In this document: positions 48,399 through 57,485 of the stretch, piece after piece | Numbering within the stretch: position 1 is the first letter of the stretch | Layout: every line of letters starts with the position of its first letter | NCBI RefSeq assembly: GCF_004745485.1 | Contig: NZ_RHFG01000015.1 | Location: 49,029-113,028 of the forward strand | Reading direction: 5' to 3' | DNA from: Brevibacterium sp. S22 | Lineage (GTDB): Bacteria; Actinomycetota; Actinomycetes; Actinomycetales; Brevibacteriaceae | DNA: 64,000 nucleotides | Notes under the pieces: model-generated | Seen by the model: the letters and a program-made list of their open reading frames with translations, nothing else | Told to the model about the DNA's origin: nothing | The model's database searches: none | Translations under genes and position numbers: made by a program

Positions 48399-49817
48399 TC
48401 AGCTGCCGGTGGCCGGCTCACCGACGGATTCGGCGGTGACATGCATACGCGCCTCGGCGACCATCGCCTCACGGGTGGCGAGCTTGATCCGCTCACGGCC
48501 CTCGACCTCGCCGGCGGCCTTCTCAGCGGCCTCGACGCGGTGGTAGCCCTCCCAATCGACGAAGTCGGTGCCCTTGGACTCGAGCAGTTCGACGATGGCC
48601 GCTTCGTCCGGGTACACCGGATCGGTGAGCACCCCGGCGGCACGGTCGTCGAGGATGTGTCCGATGGTTTCGAGCGCATCGCCCTTCGTGTGGCCGATGA
48701 GGCCGACGGGTCCGCGCTTGATCCATCCGGTGGTGTAGACACCCTGGACGACATCGGCTTCGGCAGCCTCCGACTGGTCATCGCAGTCGACGACTCGTCC
48801 TTCATGGTTCGGGATCACACGCTTGCGCTCGTCGAAGGGCAGCTGGGGCAGCTGAGTGCCCGCATAGCCGACGGCACGGTAGACGGCATCGAGGTCCCAG
48901 TCGTGGAAGCTGCCGGTGCCGTTGACGCCGCCGGTGCCGTCGAGTTCCTGACGTTCCGTGCGCAGTCCGGTCACCTTGTCCTCGCCGAGGATGGCGACCG
49001 GCGCGTGGAGGAAGTGCAGGTGGAGACGTCGCTTCGCTCCCGTGGGTTCACGCATCGTGAAGTCCGTGAGGGTCTTTGCCACCTGTTTGGTCTGGTTGCT
49101 CGACTCGATCGCCTGCATCGACCCGTCGTCGAACTCGAAGTCCTCGGGGTAGACGATGATGTCGACATCCTTGACCTGGCCGAGTTCGCGCAGCTCCAGC
49201 GGAGTGAACTTCGCCTGAGCCGGACCGCGGCGACCGAAGATGTGGACATCGGTGACGCGGGAGGCCTTGAGGCCCTCGTAGACGTGATCGGGGATCTCCG
49301 TGGTGTGCATATCGTCGGCCTGCTTCGCCAGCACGCGGGCGACGTCGAGTGCGACATTGCCGTTGCCGATGACAGCGACGCGCTGCGCATCCAGCGGCCA
49401 TTCCTGGCTGACATCGGGGTGCGAGTCGTACCAGTTGACGAAGTCCGCGGCACCATAGGAGCCGGGCAGATCGATGCCGGGCAGATCGAGTCCGGCATCG
49501 ACGAAGCAGCCGGTGGAGAAGATCACCGCGTCGTAGCGGTCTGTGAGCTCTTCGAGGTGGAGGTCGACTCCGTACTCGACATTGGAGAACAGTCGGATAT
49601 CACCGCGGTCGAGGACCTTGATCAGGGCGTTGATGATGCCCTTGATCCGCGGGTGGTCGGGGGCGACCCCATAGCGGACGAGACCGAAGGGAGTCGGCAG
49701 ACGGTCGAAGAGATCGATGCTCAGATCGAAATCACGCTCCGCCTTCGTCATGAGATCGGCCGCGTAGATCCCGGCGGGACCGGCGCCGACGATGGCCACC
49801 CGGAAGGGACGAGTCAT
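48399..49817 (-). CDS. Ferredoxin/flavodoxin-NADP reductase, FprA type
   Basis: 472 residues from ATG 49817. FAD motif VAIVGAGPAGIYAADLM, PTPFGLVRYGVAPDHPRIKG, NADP motif VAVIGNGNVALDVARVL, and TTGWIKRGPVGLIGHTK near the end. It is the adrenodoxin-reductase-like family that passes electrons from NADPH to ferredoxins, for example for P450s. An inverted repeat sits at its promoter. The last 30 residues are Ala/Glu-rich. Confidence 0.95.
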   Translation of the reverse strand: MTRPFRVAIVGAGPAGIYAADLMTKAERDFDLSIDLFDRLPTPFGLVRYGVAPDHPRIKGIINALIKVLDRGDIRLFSNVEYGVDLHLEELTDRYDAVIFSTGCFVDAGLDLPGIDLPGSYGAADFVNWYDSHPDVSQEWPLDAQRVAVIGNGNVALDVARVLAKQADDMHTTEIPDHVYEGLKASRVTDVHIFGRRGPAQAKFTPLELRELGQVKDVDIIVYPEDFEFDDGSMQAIESSNQTKQVAKTLTDFTMREPTGAKRRLHLHFLHAPVAILGEDKVTGLRTERQELDGTGGVNGTGSFHDWDLDAVYRAVGYAGTQLPQLPFDERKRVIPNHEGRVVDCDDQSEAAEADVVQGVYTTGWIKRGPVGLIGHTKGDALETIGHILDDRAAGVLTDPVYPDEAAIVELLESKGTDFVDWEGYHRVEAAEKAAGEVEGRERIKLATREAMVAEARMHVTAESVGEPATGS

Positions 49818-49845
49818 TCTCACACCTCTCTTTTCATTCCCAACG

Positions 49846-49881
49846 AGTCTATCGTCAATGTAGGTCATCCTTACAATGACG
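49846..49881 (-). promoter_or_regulatory. fprA promoter with overlapping inverted repeat
   Basis: On the minus strand a -10-like TAGACT (49846-49851) lies just below an imperfect 10-bp inverted repeat CGTCAATGTA-N9-TACAATGACG (49853-49881, one mismatch). The repeat would cover the -35 region, the usual place for a repressor. Confidence 0.45.
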
Positions 49882-49979
49882 TGATCAAACTCGCATTGCC
49901 TCCTGCCCGACACACCGCCGTCCACTCCACCTCGTCATCTCGTCAGCAGGCCGCGGTCTCCCCCGCGCCCCCATCTCAT

Positions 49980-49993
49980 TAGACTGAAGCCTG
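49980..49993 (+). promoter_or_regulatory. Leaderless promoter of rarD
   Basis: TAGACT at 49980-49985, then 7 bases to the GTG start at 49993; no ribosome-binding sequence is present. Confidence 0.5.
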
Positions 49994-50904
49994 TGAGTCA
50001 GAACCCTGCCCCCGATGAGAGCGCAATCCGCCGTGCCGGCCTGATCAACGGATTCTCCGCCTACCTGCTGTGGGGCGTGATGCCGCTGCTCTTCGCGGCG
50101 GCGGCACCCACCGGCGCCCTCGAACTCGTCTCCCACCGAGTCATCTGGTCGCTGGGCTTCTGCGGCATCCTCCTCATCTTCACCGGCGGATTCCTGCGCA
50201 CCTGGCAGATCCTGCGCTCACCGCGCCTCTTCGGCCTCCTGCTCCTGGCCTCTGTGCTCATCGCCATCAACTGGACGACGTTCATCTACGGAGTCGAAAC
50301 CAATCAACTCGTCGAGATCTCCCTCGGCTATTACCTCAACCCGCTCATCTCCATCGGCCTCGGTGTGGTCTTCCTCGGCGAGAAGCTGCGTCCGCTGCAG
50401 TGGACGGCCGTCGGCTTCGGCCTGCTCGCCGTCATCATCGTCGGCATCGGCCTCGGCCGCGTCCCCTACCTTGCGTTCACCGTCGCCCTGTCGTTCGGCC
50501 TCTACGGACTAGCCAAGAACAAGGTCGGCGGCCGCGTGGGCGCCCTCGAAGGCATGGCTGTCGAAAGCCTCGTCCTCACCGTACCCTCGGCGATCTACCT
50601 CATCTCCCTCGGTTCGCTGGGCCTGCAGACGTTCACCGGCTTCGGCGGCTGGCACGTCTTCGTCATCATCATCACCGGCCCGGCCACTGCGATCCCGCTC
50701 ATCCTCTTCAGCGCCGCAGCACGCCGCATCCCCCTGTCCTGGGTGGGCATGCTCCAGTACCTCACCCCGACCATCCAATTCACGCTCGGCGTCACGGTGC
50801 TCGGGGAGATGATGTCGACGACCCGGTGGATCGGCTTCTTCGTCATCTGGATCGCCGTGATCCTCCTGTGCACGGACATGATCCGCCACAGCCGACACCG
50901 CTGA
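49993..50904 (+). CDS. rarD: EamA-family permease, RarD-like
   Basis: 303 residues with about ten hydrophobic segments. RarD features: INGFSAYLLWGVMPLLF, SHRVIWSLGF, INWTTFIYGVETNQLVEISL, and SLGYYLNPLISIGLGVVFLGE in each half. It belongs to the drug/metabolite transporter superfamily; the substrate is not known. GTG start. Divergent from fprA. Confidence 0.93.
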   Translation: MSQNPAPDESAIRRAGLINGFSAYLLWGVMPLLFAAAAPTGALELVSHRVIWSLGFCGILLIFTGGFLRTWQILRSPRLFGLLLLASVLIAINWTTFIYGVETNQLVEISLGYYLNPLISIGLGVVFLGEKLRPLQWTAVGFGLLAVIIVGIGLGRVPYLAFTVALSFGLYGLAKNKVGGRVGALEGMAVESLVLTVPSAIYLISLGSLGLQTFTGFGGWHVFVIIITGPATAIPLILFSAAARRIPLSWVGMLQYLTPTIQFTLGVTVLGEMMSTTRWIGFFVIWIAVILLCTDMIRHSRHR

Positions 50905-51020
50905 CCCCGCCCCACACCACCACCGAGGCGGCCCCGCCGTCACCCTCGTCGGGGCGGCATCACCGTGCCCGACCGGAGAATTCTCCGCGCTGATCGGTCA
51001 AAGAACCGAAGCCGAATCTC

Positions 51021-51064
51021 TTGACATCCCCACCGGCACCATGGTTCATTAGTTAGGTAACTAA
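51021..51064 (+). promoter_or_regulatory. Promoter and palindromic operator of the GntR/ABC operon
   Basis: TTGACA (51021-51026) is a consensus -35. The perfect palindrome TTAGTTAGGTAACTAA (51049-51064) lies over the expected -10/start region, just upstream of the GntR gene. The position and symmetry fit an autorepressor site for the regulator. Confidence 0.65.
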
Positions 51065-51085
51065 CCGACATACATGGAGCCAGCC

Positions 51086-51487
51086 GTGATCGACGACACC
51101 AAACCCCTCTTCACTCAGATCGCCGAGAAGATCGAGGACTCGATCCTCAACGGAACCCTGCCCGAGCTCTCGCGGGCGCCGTCAACCAACGAGCTCGCCG
51201 GCTTCTATTCGATCAATCCGGCCACTGCGGCCAAGGGCATCAATCAACTCGTGTCCAAGGGCGTGCTGGAGAAACGGCGCGGCATCGGAATGTTCGTCAC
51301 CGAGGGTGCCCGCGCTCTGCTCATCAACGAACATCGCACCACGTTCTCCGACAACTTCATCACTCCCCTGCTGGCCGAGGCCAACCGTCTCGGCTTGGGG
51401 TCAAGGGACGTGATCGCGCTCATCGAAGAGCGCTCCCAAGAACTCCATCTGACCACTGCACTCGATCCAACCGCAGCGAAAGGATGA
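51086..51487 (+). CDS. GntR-family regulator, YtrA type
   Basis: 133 residues from GTG 51086: GGAG (51076-51079) sits 6 bases before it, whereas the ATG at 51074 overlaps that site. LFTQIAEKIEDSILNGTLPEL, PSTNELAGFYSINPATAAKGINQLVSKGVLEKRRGIGMFVTEGA is the winged helix. The short C-terminus without a ligand-binding domain is typical of YtrA members, which control adjacent ABC genes. It lies 3 bases before the ATPase gene. Confidence 0.93.
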   Translation: MIDDTKPLFTQIAEKIEDSILNGTLPELSRAPSTNELAGFYSINPATAAKGINQLVSKGVLEKRRGIGMFVTEGARALLINEHRTTFSDNFITPLLAEANRLGLGSRDVIALIEERSQELHLTTALDPTAAKG

Positions 51488-51490
51488 CCA

Positions 51491-52408
51491 ATGAACTCCG
51501 TCATCGAGGTCCGCCACCTCACCAAGACATACAAGAACACGACCGCGCTGGATGATGTCAGCCTGAGCATCGAAGAGGATTCGATCTACGGGCTGTTGGG
51601 GCGCAACGGCGCCGGCAAGACGACGCTGATGTCGATCCTCACCGCCCAGAACTTCGCCACCAGCGGCGAGGTCGAGGTCTTCGGCGAGAACCCGTACGAG
51701 AACGCCCGAGCACTCAACCGCATGTGCTTCGTCCGTGAGAGCCAGAAATATCCAGACGATTCGAATGCCAGGCACGCGCTCACGAATGCCCGGCTGTTCT
51801 TCCCCCACTGGGATCAGGACCTTGCCGAAGCGCTCATCGATGACTTTCGCCTGCCGCTGAAGACAGTCATCAAGAAGCTCTCCCGCGGTCAGCAGTCCGC
51901 CATCGGCGTCATCATCGGGCTGGCCTCCCGCGCCGAGATCACCTTCTTCGACGAGCCCTACCTCGGCTTCGACGCCGTGGCTCGGCAGACCTTCTACGAC
52001 CGGCTCATCACCGACTACGCAGACCATCCTCGCACCATCATGCTCTCGAGCCACCTCATCGACGAGGTCGCCGATCTCATCGAGAACGTCATCGTCATCG
52101 ACCGCGGCCGCATCATCATCGATGAGGCCACCGAGGAAGTCCGCAACCGCGCGGTCAACGTCGTCGGCGATGTCGACGCGATCAACCGCCTCGCGGCCGG
52201 CCGTGAGGTCATCCACCGCGAATCACTCGGTCGAGTGGCCTCGGTGACGATGCTCGGCCATCTCAGCAGAACCGACCGTGACTTCATCGCCGAGGCGAAC
52301 CTCGATCTCACTCCCGTCTCCCTGCAGCAGCTCATCGTCCGCAGCACGCAGGCAGATTCCCCCGACCATCCCGCAGCCGACACCGAAGTCAGGAGCCTGC
52401 AGTCATGA
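51491..52408 (+). CDS. ABC transporter ATP-binding protein
   Basis: 305 residues. Walker A LLGRNGAGKTTLMSI, Q-loop region CFVRESQKY, signature LSRGQQSAIGV, Walker B ITFFDEPYLGFD, and H-loop SSHLIDE are all intact. With the downstream membrane protein and the GntR regulator it forms a YtrABC-like system, usually induced by cell-wall stress. The substrate or role is unknown. Confidence 0.94.
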   Translation: MNSVIEVRHLTKTYKNTTALDDVSLSIEEDSIYGLLGRNGAGKTTLMSILTAQNFATSGEVEVFGENPYENARALNRMCFVRESQKYPDDSNARHALTNARLFFPHWDQDLAEALIDDFRLPLKTVIKKLSRGQQSAIGVIIGLASRAEITFFDEPYLGFDAVARQTFYDRLITDYADHPRTIMLSSHLIDEVADLIENVIVIDRGRIIIDEATEEVRNRAVNVVGDVDAINRLAAGREVIHRESLGRVASVTMLGHLSRTDRDFIAEANLDLTPVSLQQLIVRSTQADSPDHPAADTEVRSLQS

Positions 52409-53148
52409 CCGCTGCGATCGAACGCCCATCCCGAACCGCTCCCTCCCGTCCGAGGAACCGCACGCTGGGAGTCGTCCGACTCCAGTTCACGAACACTCAG
52501 ACCTTCGTCTGGGTCCCCGTCGTCGTCCTCGGCGGGGTATGGCTGGTCACCCTCATCATCTACTGGATCATCTCGGCGTCGGGCGTCGACGGGCCGATGT
52601 ACAGCGGCGGATCTCAGGCTCCGCTGTGGTACTTCGCCGTCGTCGGAGCCCAGGCGATGAACCTCACGTTCTACTTCTCCCAGGCCATGAGCCTCACTCG
52701 CCGGGAGTTCTACCTCGGTTCCCTTATGGCGGCCGCGATCAGCGCCGTCGGAATCTCGACCGTCTTCGTCGCCCTCGGACTCATCGAGCAGGCCACCGAC
52801 GGCTACGGCATGGGCGGCTATTTCGCATACTTGCCGTGGGTGTGGGAGGCCGGACCCTTGGCCGCCGGTCTCATCTACTTCGTACTCACGATGCTGTGGT
52901 TCGTCCTCGGCTTCTGGTTCGCGATCGCCAATAAGCGCTTCGGTTCGCTCATCCTCACGCTCGCGATCTTCGCCATCGCTTTGGTGCTGTTGGCCGGTGC
53001 CGCCTGGCTGAGCTTCAACCAGTCCTGGGGCGAGCTGTGGATGTGGTTGTTGGAGACGCAGGCGATCGGCCTGGCGCTCTGGGCGCTGGGATTGACTGCG
53101 ATCTTCGCGCTGGGGTCGTACCTCACGCTGCGCCGCCTGACCTCCTAG
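52405..53148 (+). CDS. ABC transporter membrane protein
   Basis: 247 residues, ATG overlapping the ATPase stop (ATGA). About six hydrophobic segments: VWVPVVVLGGVWLVTLIIYW, LWYFAVVGAQAMNLTFYFSQ (with Met/Phe-rich edges), LGSLMAAAISAVGISTVFVAL, AGLIYFVLTMLWFVLGFWFAI, LTLAIFAIALVLLAGAAWL and LALWALGLTAIFALGSYL. It is the permease partner of the preceding gene. Its stop codon shares bases with the stop of the next, convergent gene (CTAG at 53145-53148). Confidence 0.88.
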   Translation: MTAAIERPSRTAPSRPRNRTLGVVRLQFTNTQTFVWVPVVVLGGVWLVTLIIYWIISASGVDGPMYSGGSQAPLWYFAVVGAQAMNLTFYFSQAMSLTRREFYLGSLMAAAISAVGISTVFVALGLIEQATDGYGMGGYFAYLPWVWEAGPLAAGLIYFVLTMLWFVLGFWFAIANKRFGSLILTLAIFAIALVLLAGAAWLSFNQSWGELWMWLLETQAIGLALWALGLTAIFALGSYLTLRRLTS

Positions 53149-54212
53149 CTCAGCACCGCCAGCGTTCCCCCGGCGAGTATCGCGGCCACCGCCACGGCGG
53201 CACCCATCGCCGCGGTCGTCCTCCACCCCATCGCCTTGCCGACCATGACCATCGACGGAATGCTCAGGGCAGGCAGGGCGATGAGCAGGGCTCCGGTGAC
53301 GCCGGCACCGACGCCCAGGGGCAGGAGGGTGAGGATGATCGGGATCTCTCCCCCAGTGGGGATGACGAGCAGGGTCGCCACCACTGCCACGACGAGCACC
53401 GCACCAGCGCCCAGCTGAGCTTCGAGGCCATAGACCCCGGTCAGCCACGGGGCGAGCAGTCCGATGAGGAAGACGAGCGCGAAGTGTTCGGGCACGAGGA
53501 TGAGCGTGAACCGTCCCAGCGACCGCAGGCAGCGTGCCGGCAGGGACGTCAGCCTCGCCGAGGAGGGGCTCGGGTCGGGCACGATCTCGCTGCGTCCGGT
53601 CCCCCACCGTCCGATCAGCGCACTCGCGCCCACCGCGATGAGAACGGCGAAGACGATGCGCACGGCCACATACTGCCACGGCAGGACGAGGGCTAAGAAG
53701 ATGAGCACGGCCGGGTTGAGCAGCGGATTGCCGACCCAGTACGCCAGCGCCGCGGACCGTCTCACCCCGGTGTCGCGCAGACCGGCAGCAACGGGTGCCG
53801 CACAGCAGGTGCACATCATGCTCGGCGTGGACAGAGCGGCTCCGACGAGGGCCTGACCCGTGTGGCTGCGGCGGTTGAGCAGCCGCAGCAGCCAGTCGCG
53901 AGGCACGAGGGCATCGATGGCCGCAGCGACGAGCAGTGCCACGAGCAGCGCCTTCCACACAGCCGTGAAGTACACGAGCGTGAAGTCCCAGGCCCCGGCG
54001 AGCGAGATCGTGTCGCCGGCCGCGTCGAAGAGCGGGCTTCCGTCCCACACCGAGGTCTGGCTCATCGTCCAAGCTTTGTCCCAGTAGGGAAGCCATTTCG
54101 ACCAGCTCAGCCCCACCACGAGGACGGCGACGAGGACGCCCAGGCCGATCCAATCGGCGGGAGCCAGTCGTCTTGAGGACTGTGTGGGCAACGGTGCCGC
54201 TGGGCTGGTCAT
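53145..54212 (-). CDS. Permease, PF03773-like (ArsP/DUF318)
   Basis: 355 residues with eight or more membrane segments. The characteristic Cys cluster is in STPSMMCTCCAAPVAAGLRD, between the first and second halves. PTGGEIPIILTLLPLGVGAG is in the second half. Members export methylarsenite or other soft ligands, but most are unassigned; I do not see an arsenic resistance operon around it. Confidence 0.85.
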   Translation of the reverse strand: MTSPAAPLPTQSSRRLAPADWIGLGVLVAVLVVGLSWSKWLPYWDKAWTMSQTSVWDGSPLFDAAGDTISLAGAWDFTLVYFTAVWKALLVALLVAAAIDALVPRDWLLRLLNRRSHTGQALVGAALSTPSMMCTCCAAPVAAGLRDTGVRRSAALAYWVGNPLLNPAVLIFLALVLPWQYVAVRIVFAVLIAVGASALIGRWGTGRSEIVPDPSPSSARLTSLPARCLRSLGRFTLILVPEHFALVFLIGLLAPWLTGVYGLEAQLGAGAVLVVAVVATLLVIPTGGEIPIILTLLPLGVGAGVTGALLIALPALSIPSMVMVGKAMGWRTTAAMGAAVAVAAILAGGTLAVLS

Positions 54213-54271
54213 CGCTGTTCGTCCTTGCTTCGGCCGGCGTGATGCGGCACGGAATCGTGAGCGGGAGAAGT

Positions 54272-55282
54272 TCAGGAGGTGCGGGAGACGACGGAGTCGG
54301 CGAACGCGAACAGGGAGTCCTTGACCTGACCCGTCGGGAGCGGCTCGAGTGCGGCCTTCGCCTCATCGGCCCAACGCAGAGCCTCGGCGCGGGCGCGTTC
54401 GGTCACAGGATGCGCAGCCAGGGCGGCCCGGGCAGTCTCCAAGGCGGCGTCGGAGCTCAGATCCTGATCGAGGAGGCGCACCACCTCGGCGGCGGAATCA
54501 TCACCGTCCGCGGCCGCGGCACGCACATAGAGCACGGGCAGGGTCGGGACGCGTTCGCGCAGGTCCGTACCCGGAGTCTTGCCCGACACCGAGGACGTGG
54601 TGGTGAGGTCGATGATGTCGTCGGCGAGCTGGAAGGCCACGCCCACGCGCTCACCGAAGATCCGCACGGGTTCGGCCAGCGCCGGATCCGCACCGGAGAA
54701 CATGACCCCGAACTGCGCCGAGGTGGCGATGAGCGAGCCCGTTTTGTCCGCGAGCACCTGGATGTAGTGATCGATGACGTCGGCGCCCTCCGGTGGTCCG
54801 GCGAATTCGTTGAGTTGACCGAGGACGAGGCGTTCGAAGGTCTCGGCCTGGATGCGCACGGCCTCGGGACCGAGCTTCGCCGTCACCCCGGAGGCCTTGG
54901 AGAACAGCAGATCGCCGGTGAGGATGGCCACCGAGTTGCCCCACACCTCGTGGGCGGCCGGTGCCCCGCGGCGCACGGGGGCGTCGTCCATGACGTCGTC
55001 ATGGTAGAGCGAGGCGAGGTGGATGAGCTCGACGGCCACGGCCGCGTCGATGATGTCCTCGGTGTCGGCCTGGCCCAGGCGGGCGGTGAGCAGCACGAGG
55101 TTCGGGCGGGCGCGCTTGCCGCCGGCGGCCAGCAGATGCTTCGAGGTCTCATCGGGCAGCCGACGCATCTGCGCGGTCACCTCGTAGAGCCTGGCCTCGA
55201 CGGCGTCCAACTGAGTCGAGATCTCCGCCGCGAGCTGGGCGTCGTCACCGGTGAAGGTGGCCGGAGAGGCTGGGTGGCTCAT
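54272..55282 (-). CDS. Long-chain polyprenyl diphosphate synthase
   Basis: 336 residues. First Asp-rich motif LYHDDVMDDAPVRRG (DDxxD), second AFQLADDIIDLT (DDxxD), plus GGKRARPNLVLL. It condenses isopentenyl units to make the menaquinone side chain. Brevibacterium typically has eight-unit menaquinone, so an octaprenyl product is likely. It is followed on the same strand by the menJ-menG pair upstream at 55349. Confidence 0.93.
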   Translation of the reverse strand: MSHPASPATFTGDDAQLAAEISTQLDAVEARLYEVTAQMRRLPDETSKHLLAAGGKRARPNLVLLTARLGQADTEDIIDAAVAVELIHLASLYHDDVMDDAPVRRGAPAAHEVWGNSVAILTGDLLFSKASGVTAKLGPEAVRIQAETFERLVLGQLNEFAGPPEGADVIDHYIQVLADKTGSLIATSAQFGVMFSGADPALAEPVRIFGERVGVAFQLADDIIDLTTTSSVSGKTPGTDLRERVPTLPVLYVRAAAADGDDSAAEVVRLLDQDLSSDAALETARAALAAHPVTERARAEALRWADEAKAALEPLPTGQVKDSLFAFADSVVSRTS

Positions 55283-55348
55283 GTCCTCGTCATTCGTCGT
55301 AGTCGGTGGTTGTCCTCGCCCTTGCGCGCGAAGCCTTCGCTCACACGT

Positions 55349-56656
55349 TCAGACATTGCTGGTGGCCGGGACGATTCGGGTCAGGGCCGAGATGACCCTG
55401 TCGATGAGATCGGCCTCGGAGACCTTCGGGTCGCGGTAGAGGTTCGCCAACAATTTGACGACGAACTCCATCACAACGTCAACACCCATACCGTACTTGA
55501 TTCCGAACTGCATGAGCGCAGGATGGCCGATGATCGAGGCGAAAACTCGGCCCAGGGTGAAATAGCCTCCCAGAGAGTCTCCGAGCAGTGCCGGGTACTC
55601 CTGCAGCCGGCGACGCATCACGGCCTGCGGATAGCGGGAATATGTGGAGATCACCTCGGCGGCGATGCGTGCGGATTCCAGGGCATAGTCGATGCCTTCG
55701 CCGTTGAACGGATTGACCATTCCCCCGGAATCGCCGACGAGCAGCAGCCCACGGTGGAAATGCGGGGTGCGGTTGAAGGCCATCGGCAGGGCCGCGGACT
55801 TGATCGGTCCCAGGGCGGTGGATTCGTCGATGCCCCACTCATGGCCCATGTCCGCAATCCAACTGCTCATCATTGCCCGCAGGTCCACCGACTTGAACTG
55901 GGGTGAGGAGTCAAGCAGTCCGGCACCGATATTCACGGTGCCGTCGCCGAGGGGGAAGATCCATCCGTACCCGGGCAGGGTCTCGGATTCCCCAGCCGCG
56001 TTCGTCGACCTCATCTCCACCCAGGATTCGATGTAGTCGTCGGCGTGCCGAGGCGTCGTGTGATAAGCGCGGGCGGCTATTCCCATCGGACGATCGTCGC
56101 GCTTCTCCATGCCCATGGACACAGCCAGGCGGGAGGAGACTCCGTCTGCGGCAATGACGATCGGTGCCCTGAAGTGGGCTTCGGGACCGACACGGCGACC
56201 CCGGTGGTCGGTGCCGGAGGCATGGATCCCGCGGATCCATCCGTCGTCACCGATGTCCGGAGACATGGCCCGCACCTGTTCGAAGAGTCTCGCACCGCTG
56301 CGCTGAGCATGCCGGGCGAAGGCTTCGTCCATGCTCATGCGCGGGCGGGTGAGCCCATAGTTCGGAGTGCCGTCGATGTCCGGCCAGTCGAGTTCGAGCC
56401 GGTGCCCGCCGCCGATGAGCCGCAGCCCCTTGTTCTTGTGCCAGCCGTCGGAGGCGGGCAGCTCCATTCCCAGGTAGCCGGCTTCCTTGACCGCACGCGG
56501 AGTCAGGGCATCGCCGCAGATCTTATCGCGTGGGAAACCGGACTTCTCTACGATGATGACCTCGTGCCCGGCCTGGGCGAGGTAGGCGCCGATCGCCGAG
56601 CCGGCCGGGCCGGCACCGACGACGACGACCTCGGCATCGAACTCATTCATCGTCAA
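55349..56656 (-). CDS. menJ: Menaquinone reductase-like FAD enzyme, MenJ type
   Basis: 435 residues, ATG overlapping the menG stop. FAD motif [25 protein letters not shown]-reductase features [41 protein letters not shown] and [18 protein letters not shown]. In mycobacteria MenJ saturates one isoprene of MK-9; the setting among menG and a prenyl synthase supports the same role here, giving dihydro-menaquinone. A generic geranylgeranyl reductase is the alternative. Confidence 0.88.
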   Translation of the reverse strand: MTMNEFDAEVVVVGAGPAGSAIGAYLAQAGHEVIIVEKSGFPRDKICGDALTPRAVKEAGYLGMELPASDGWHKNKGLRLIGGGHRLELDWPDIDGTPNYGLTRPRMSMDEAFARHAQRSGARLFEQVRAMSPDIGDDGWIRGIHASGTDHRGRRVGPEAHFRAPIVIAADGVSSRLAVSMGMEKRDDRPMGIAARAYHTTPRHADDYIESWVEMRSTNAAGESETLPGYGWIFPLGDGTVNIGAGLLDSSPQFKSVDLRAMMSSWIADMGHEWGIDESTALGPIKSAALPMAFNRTPHFHRGLLLVGDSGGMVNPFNGEGIDYALESARIAAEVISTYSRYPQAVMRRRLQEYPALLGDSLGGYFTLGRVFASIIGHPALMQFGIKYGMGVDVVMEFVVKLLANLYRDPKVSEADLIDRVISALTRIVPATSNV

Positions 56657-57408
56657 GGCTGGGTCGGCTCCGTGGTGTCGGCCTCTGCTGCTGAGTCCGT
56701 GCTCGCTGCGGCGGGCTTGAGGGCATGGTGGACGGCGACGATGCCGCCGGTGAGATTGCGGTGCTTCACCTGGTCGAAGCCGGCGTCGAGGATCTGGTGG
56801 GCGAAGGCATCCTGGTTCGGCCAGTCGCGGATCGACTCGGCCAGGTAGGCATAGGCGTCCGGATTCGAGGACACGGCCCGGGCAACGGCCGGCAGGGCCC
56901 GCATCAGATATTCCTTGTACACAAGGCTGAATGAGTCACATGTCGGGGTGGAGAATTCGCAGATGACGAGGCGGCCGCCGGGCTTGAGCACACGCAGCAT
57001 CTCGCCAAGGGCCTGATCGACATCGTTGACGTTGCGGATGCCGAAGGAGATCGTGACGACATCGAAGCTGGAATCGGCGAAGGGCAGATCCATCGCATCG
57101 GCGTAGATGAAATCGATCTCGGGGTGGCGGCGGCGACCTTCGGTGAGCATTCCAGTGGAGATGTCCCCGGCGACCACCTCGGCGCCATGGTGGGTGAATG
57201 CCATCGAGGAGGTGCCGGTTCCGGCAGCCAGATCGAGCACTCGCTCACCGGGCCCGGCGGCCACGGAATGGGCGACGGTGCGCCTCCAGACGCGGGCGAG
57301 TCCGAAGGAGAGGACATCGTTCGTGAGATCGTATCGAGAGGCGACATCATCGAACATCGACGCGACGTCGGCGGGCTGTTTGTCCAGCTTGGCACGGTTC
57401 ATGACCAT
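56653..57408 (-). CDS. menG: Demethylmenaquinone methyltransferase
   Basis: 251 residues from ATG 57408 (57402 is possible). [24 protein letters not shown], the SAM motif [41 protein letters not shown] and [16 protein letters not shown] end (here [17 protein letters not shown]) mark UbiE/MenG. It makes the last ring methylation of menaquinone. The last 20 residues are Ala/Glu/Thr-rich. Confidence 0.96.
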   Translation of the reverse strand: MVMNRAKLDKQPADVASMFDDVASRYDLTNDVLSFGLARVWRRTVAHSVAAGPGERVLDLAAGTGTSSMAFTHHGAEVVAGDISTGMLTEGRRRHPEIDFIYADAMDLPFADSSFDVVTISFGIRNVNDVDQALGEMLRVLKPGGRLVICEFSTPTCDSFSLVYKEYLMRALPAVARAVSSNPDAYAYLAESIRDWPNQDAFAHQILDAGFDQVKHRNLTGGIVAVHHALKPAAASTDSAAEADTTEPTQP

Positions 57409-57469
57409 ATTCTCTCAACACCTGAACCGGGAGGGCGAATCCGGATCCCCGACGGCTGATGTCCTCGTC

Positions 57470-57485
57470 TACAATCGAGGCGACA
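57470..57485 (+). promoter_or_regulatory. Promoter of menF with little or no leader
   Basis: TACAAT (57470-57475) is 9 bases before the ATG at 57485, so at most a few bases of leader are expected. Confidence 0.4.

Noticed and set aside
52015..54366. A 783-codon minus-strand frame
   Set aside because: It spans two good ABC genes in antisense and out of frame with the permease gene, with Arg-rich low-complexity sequence.
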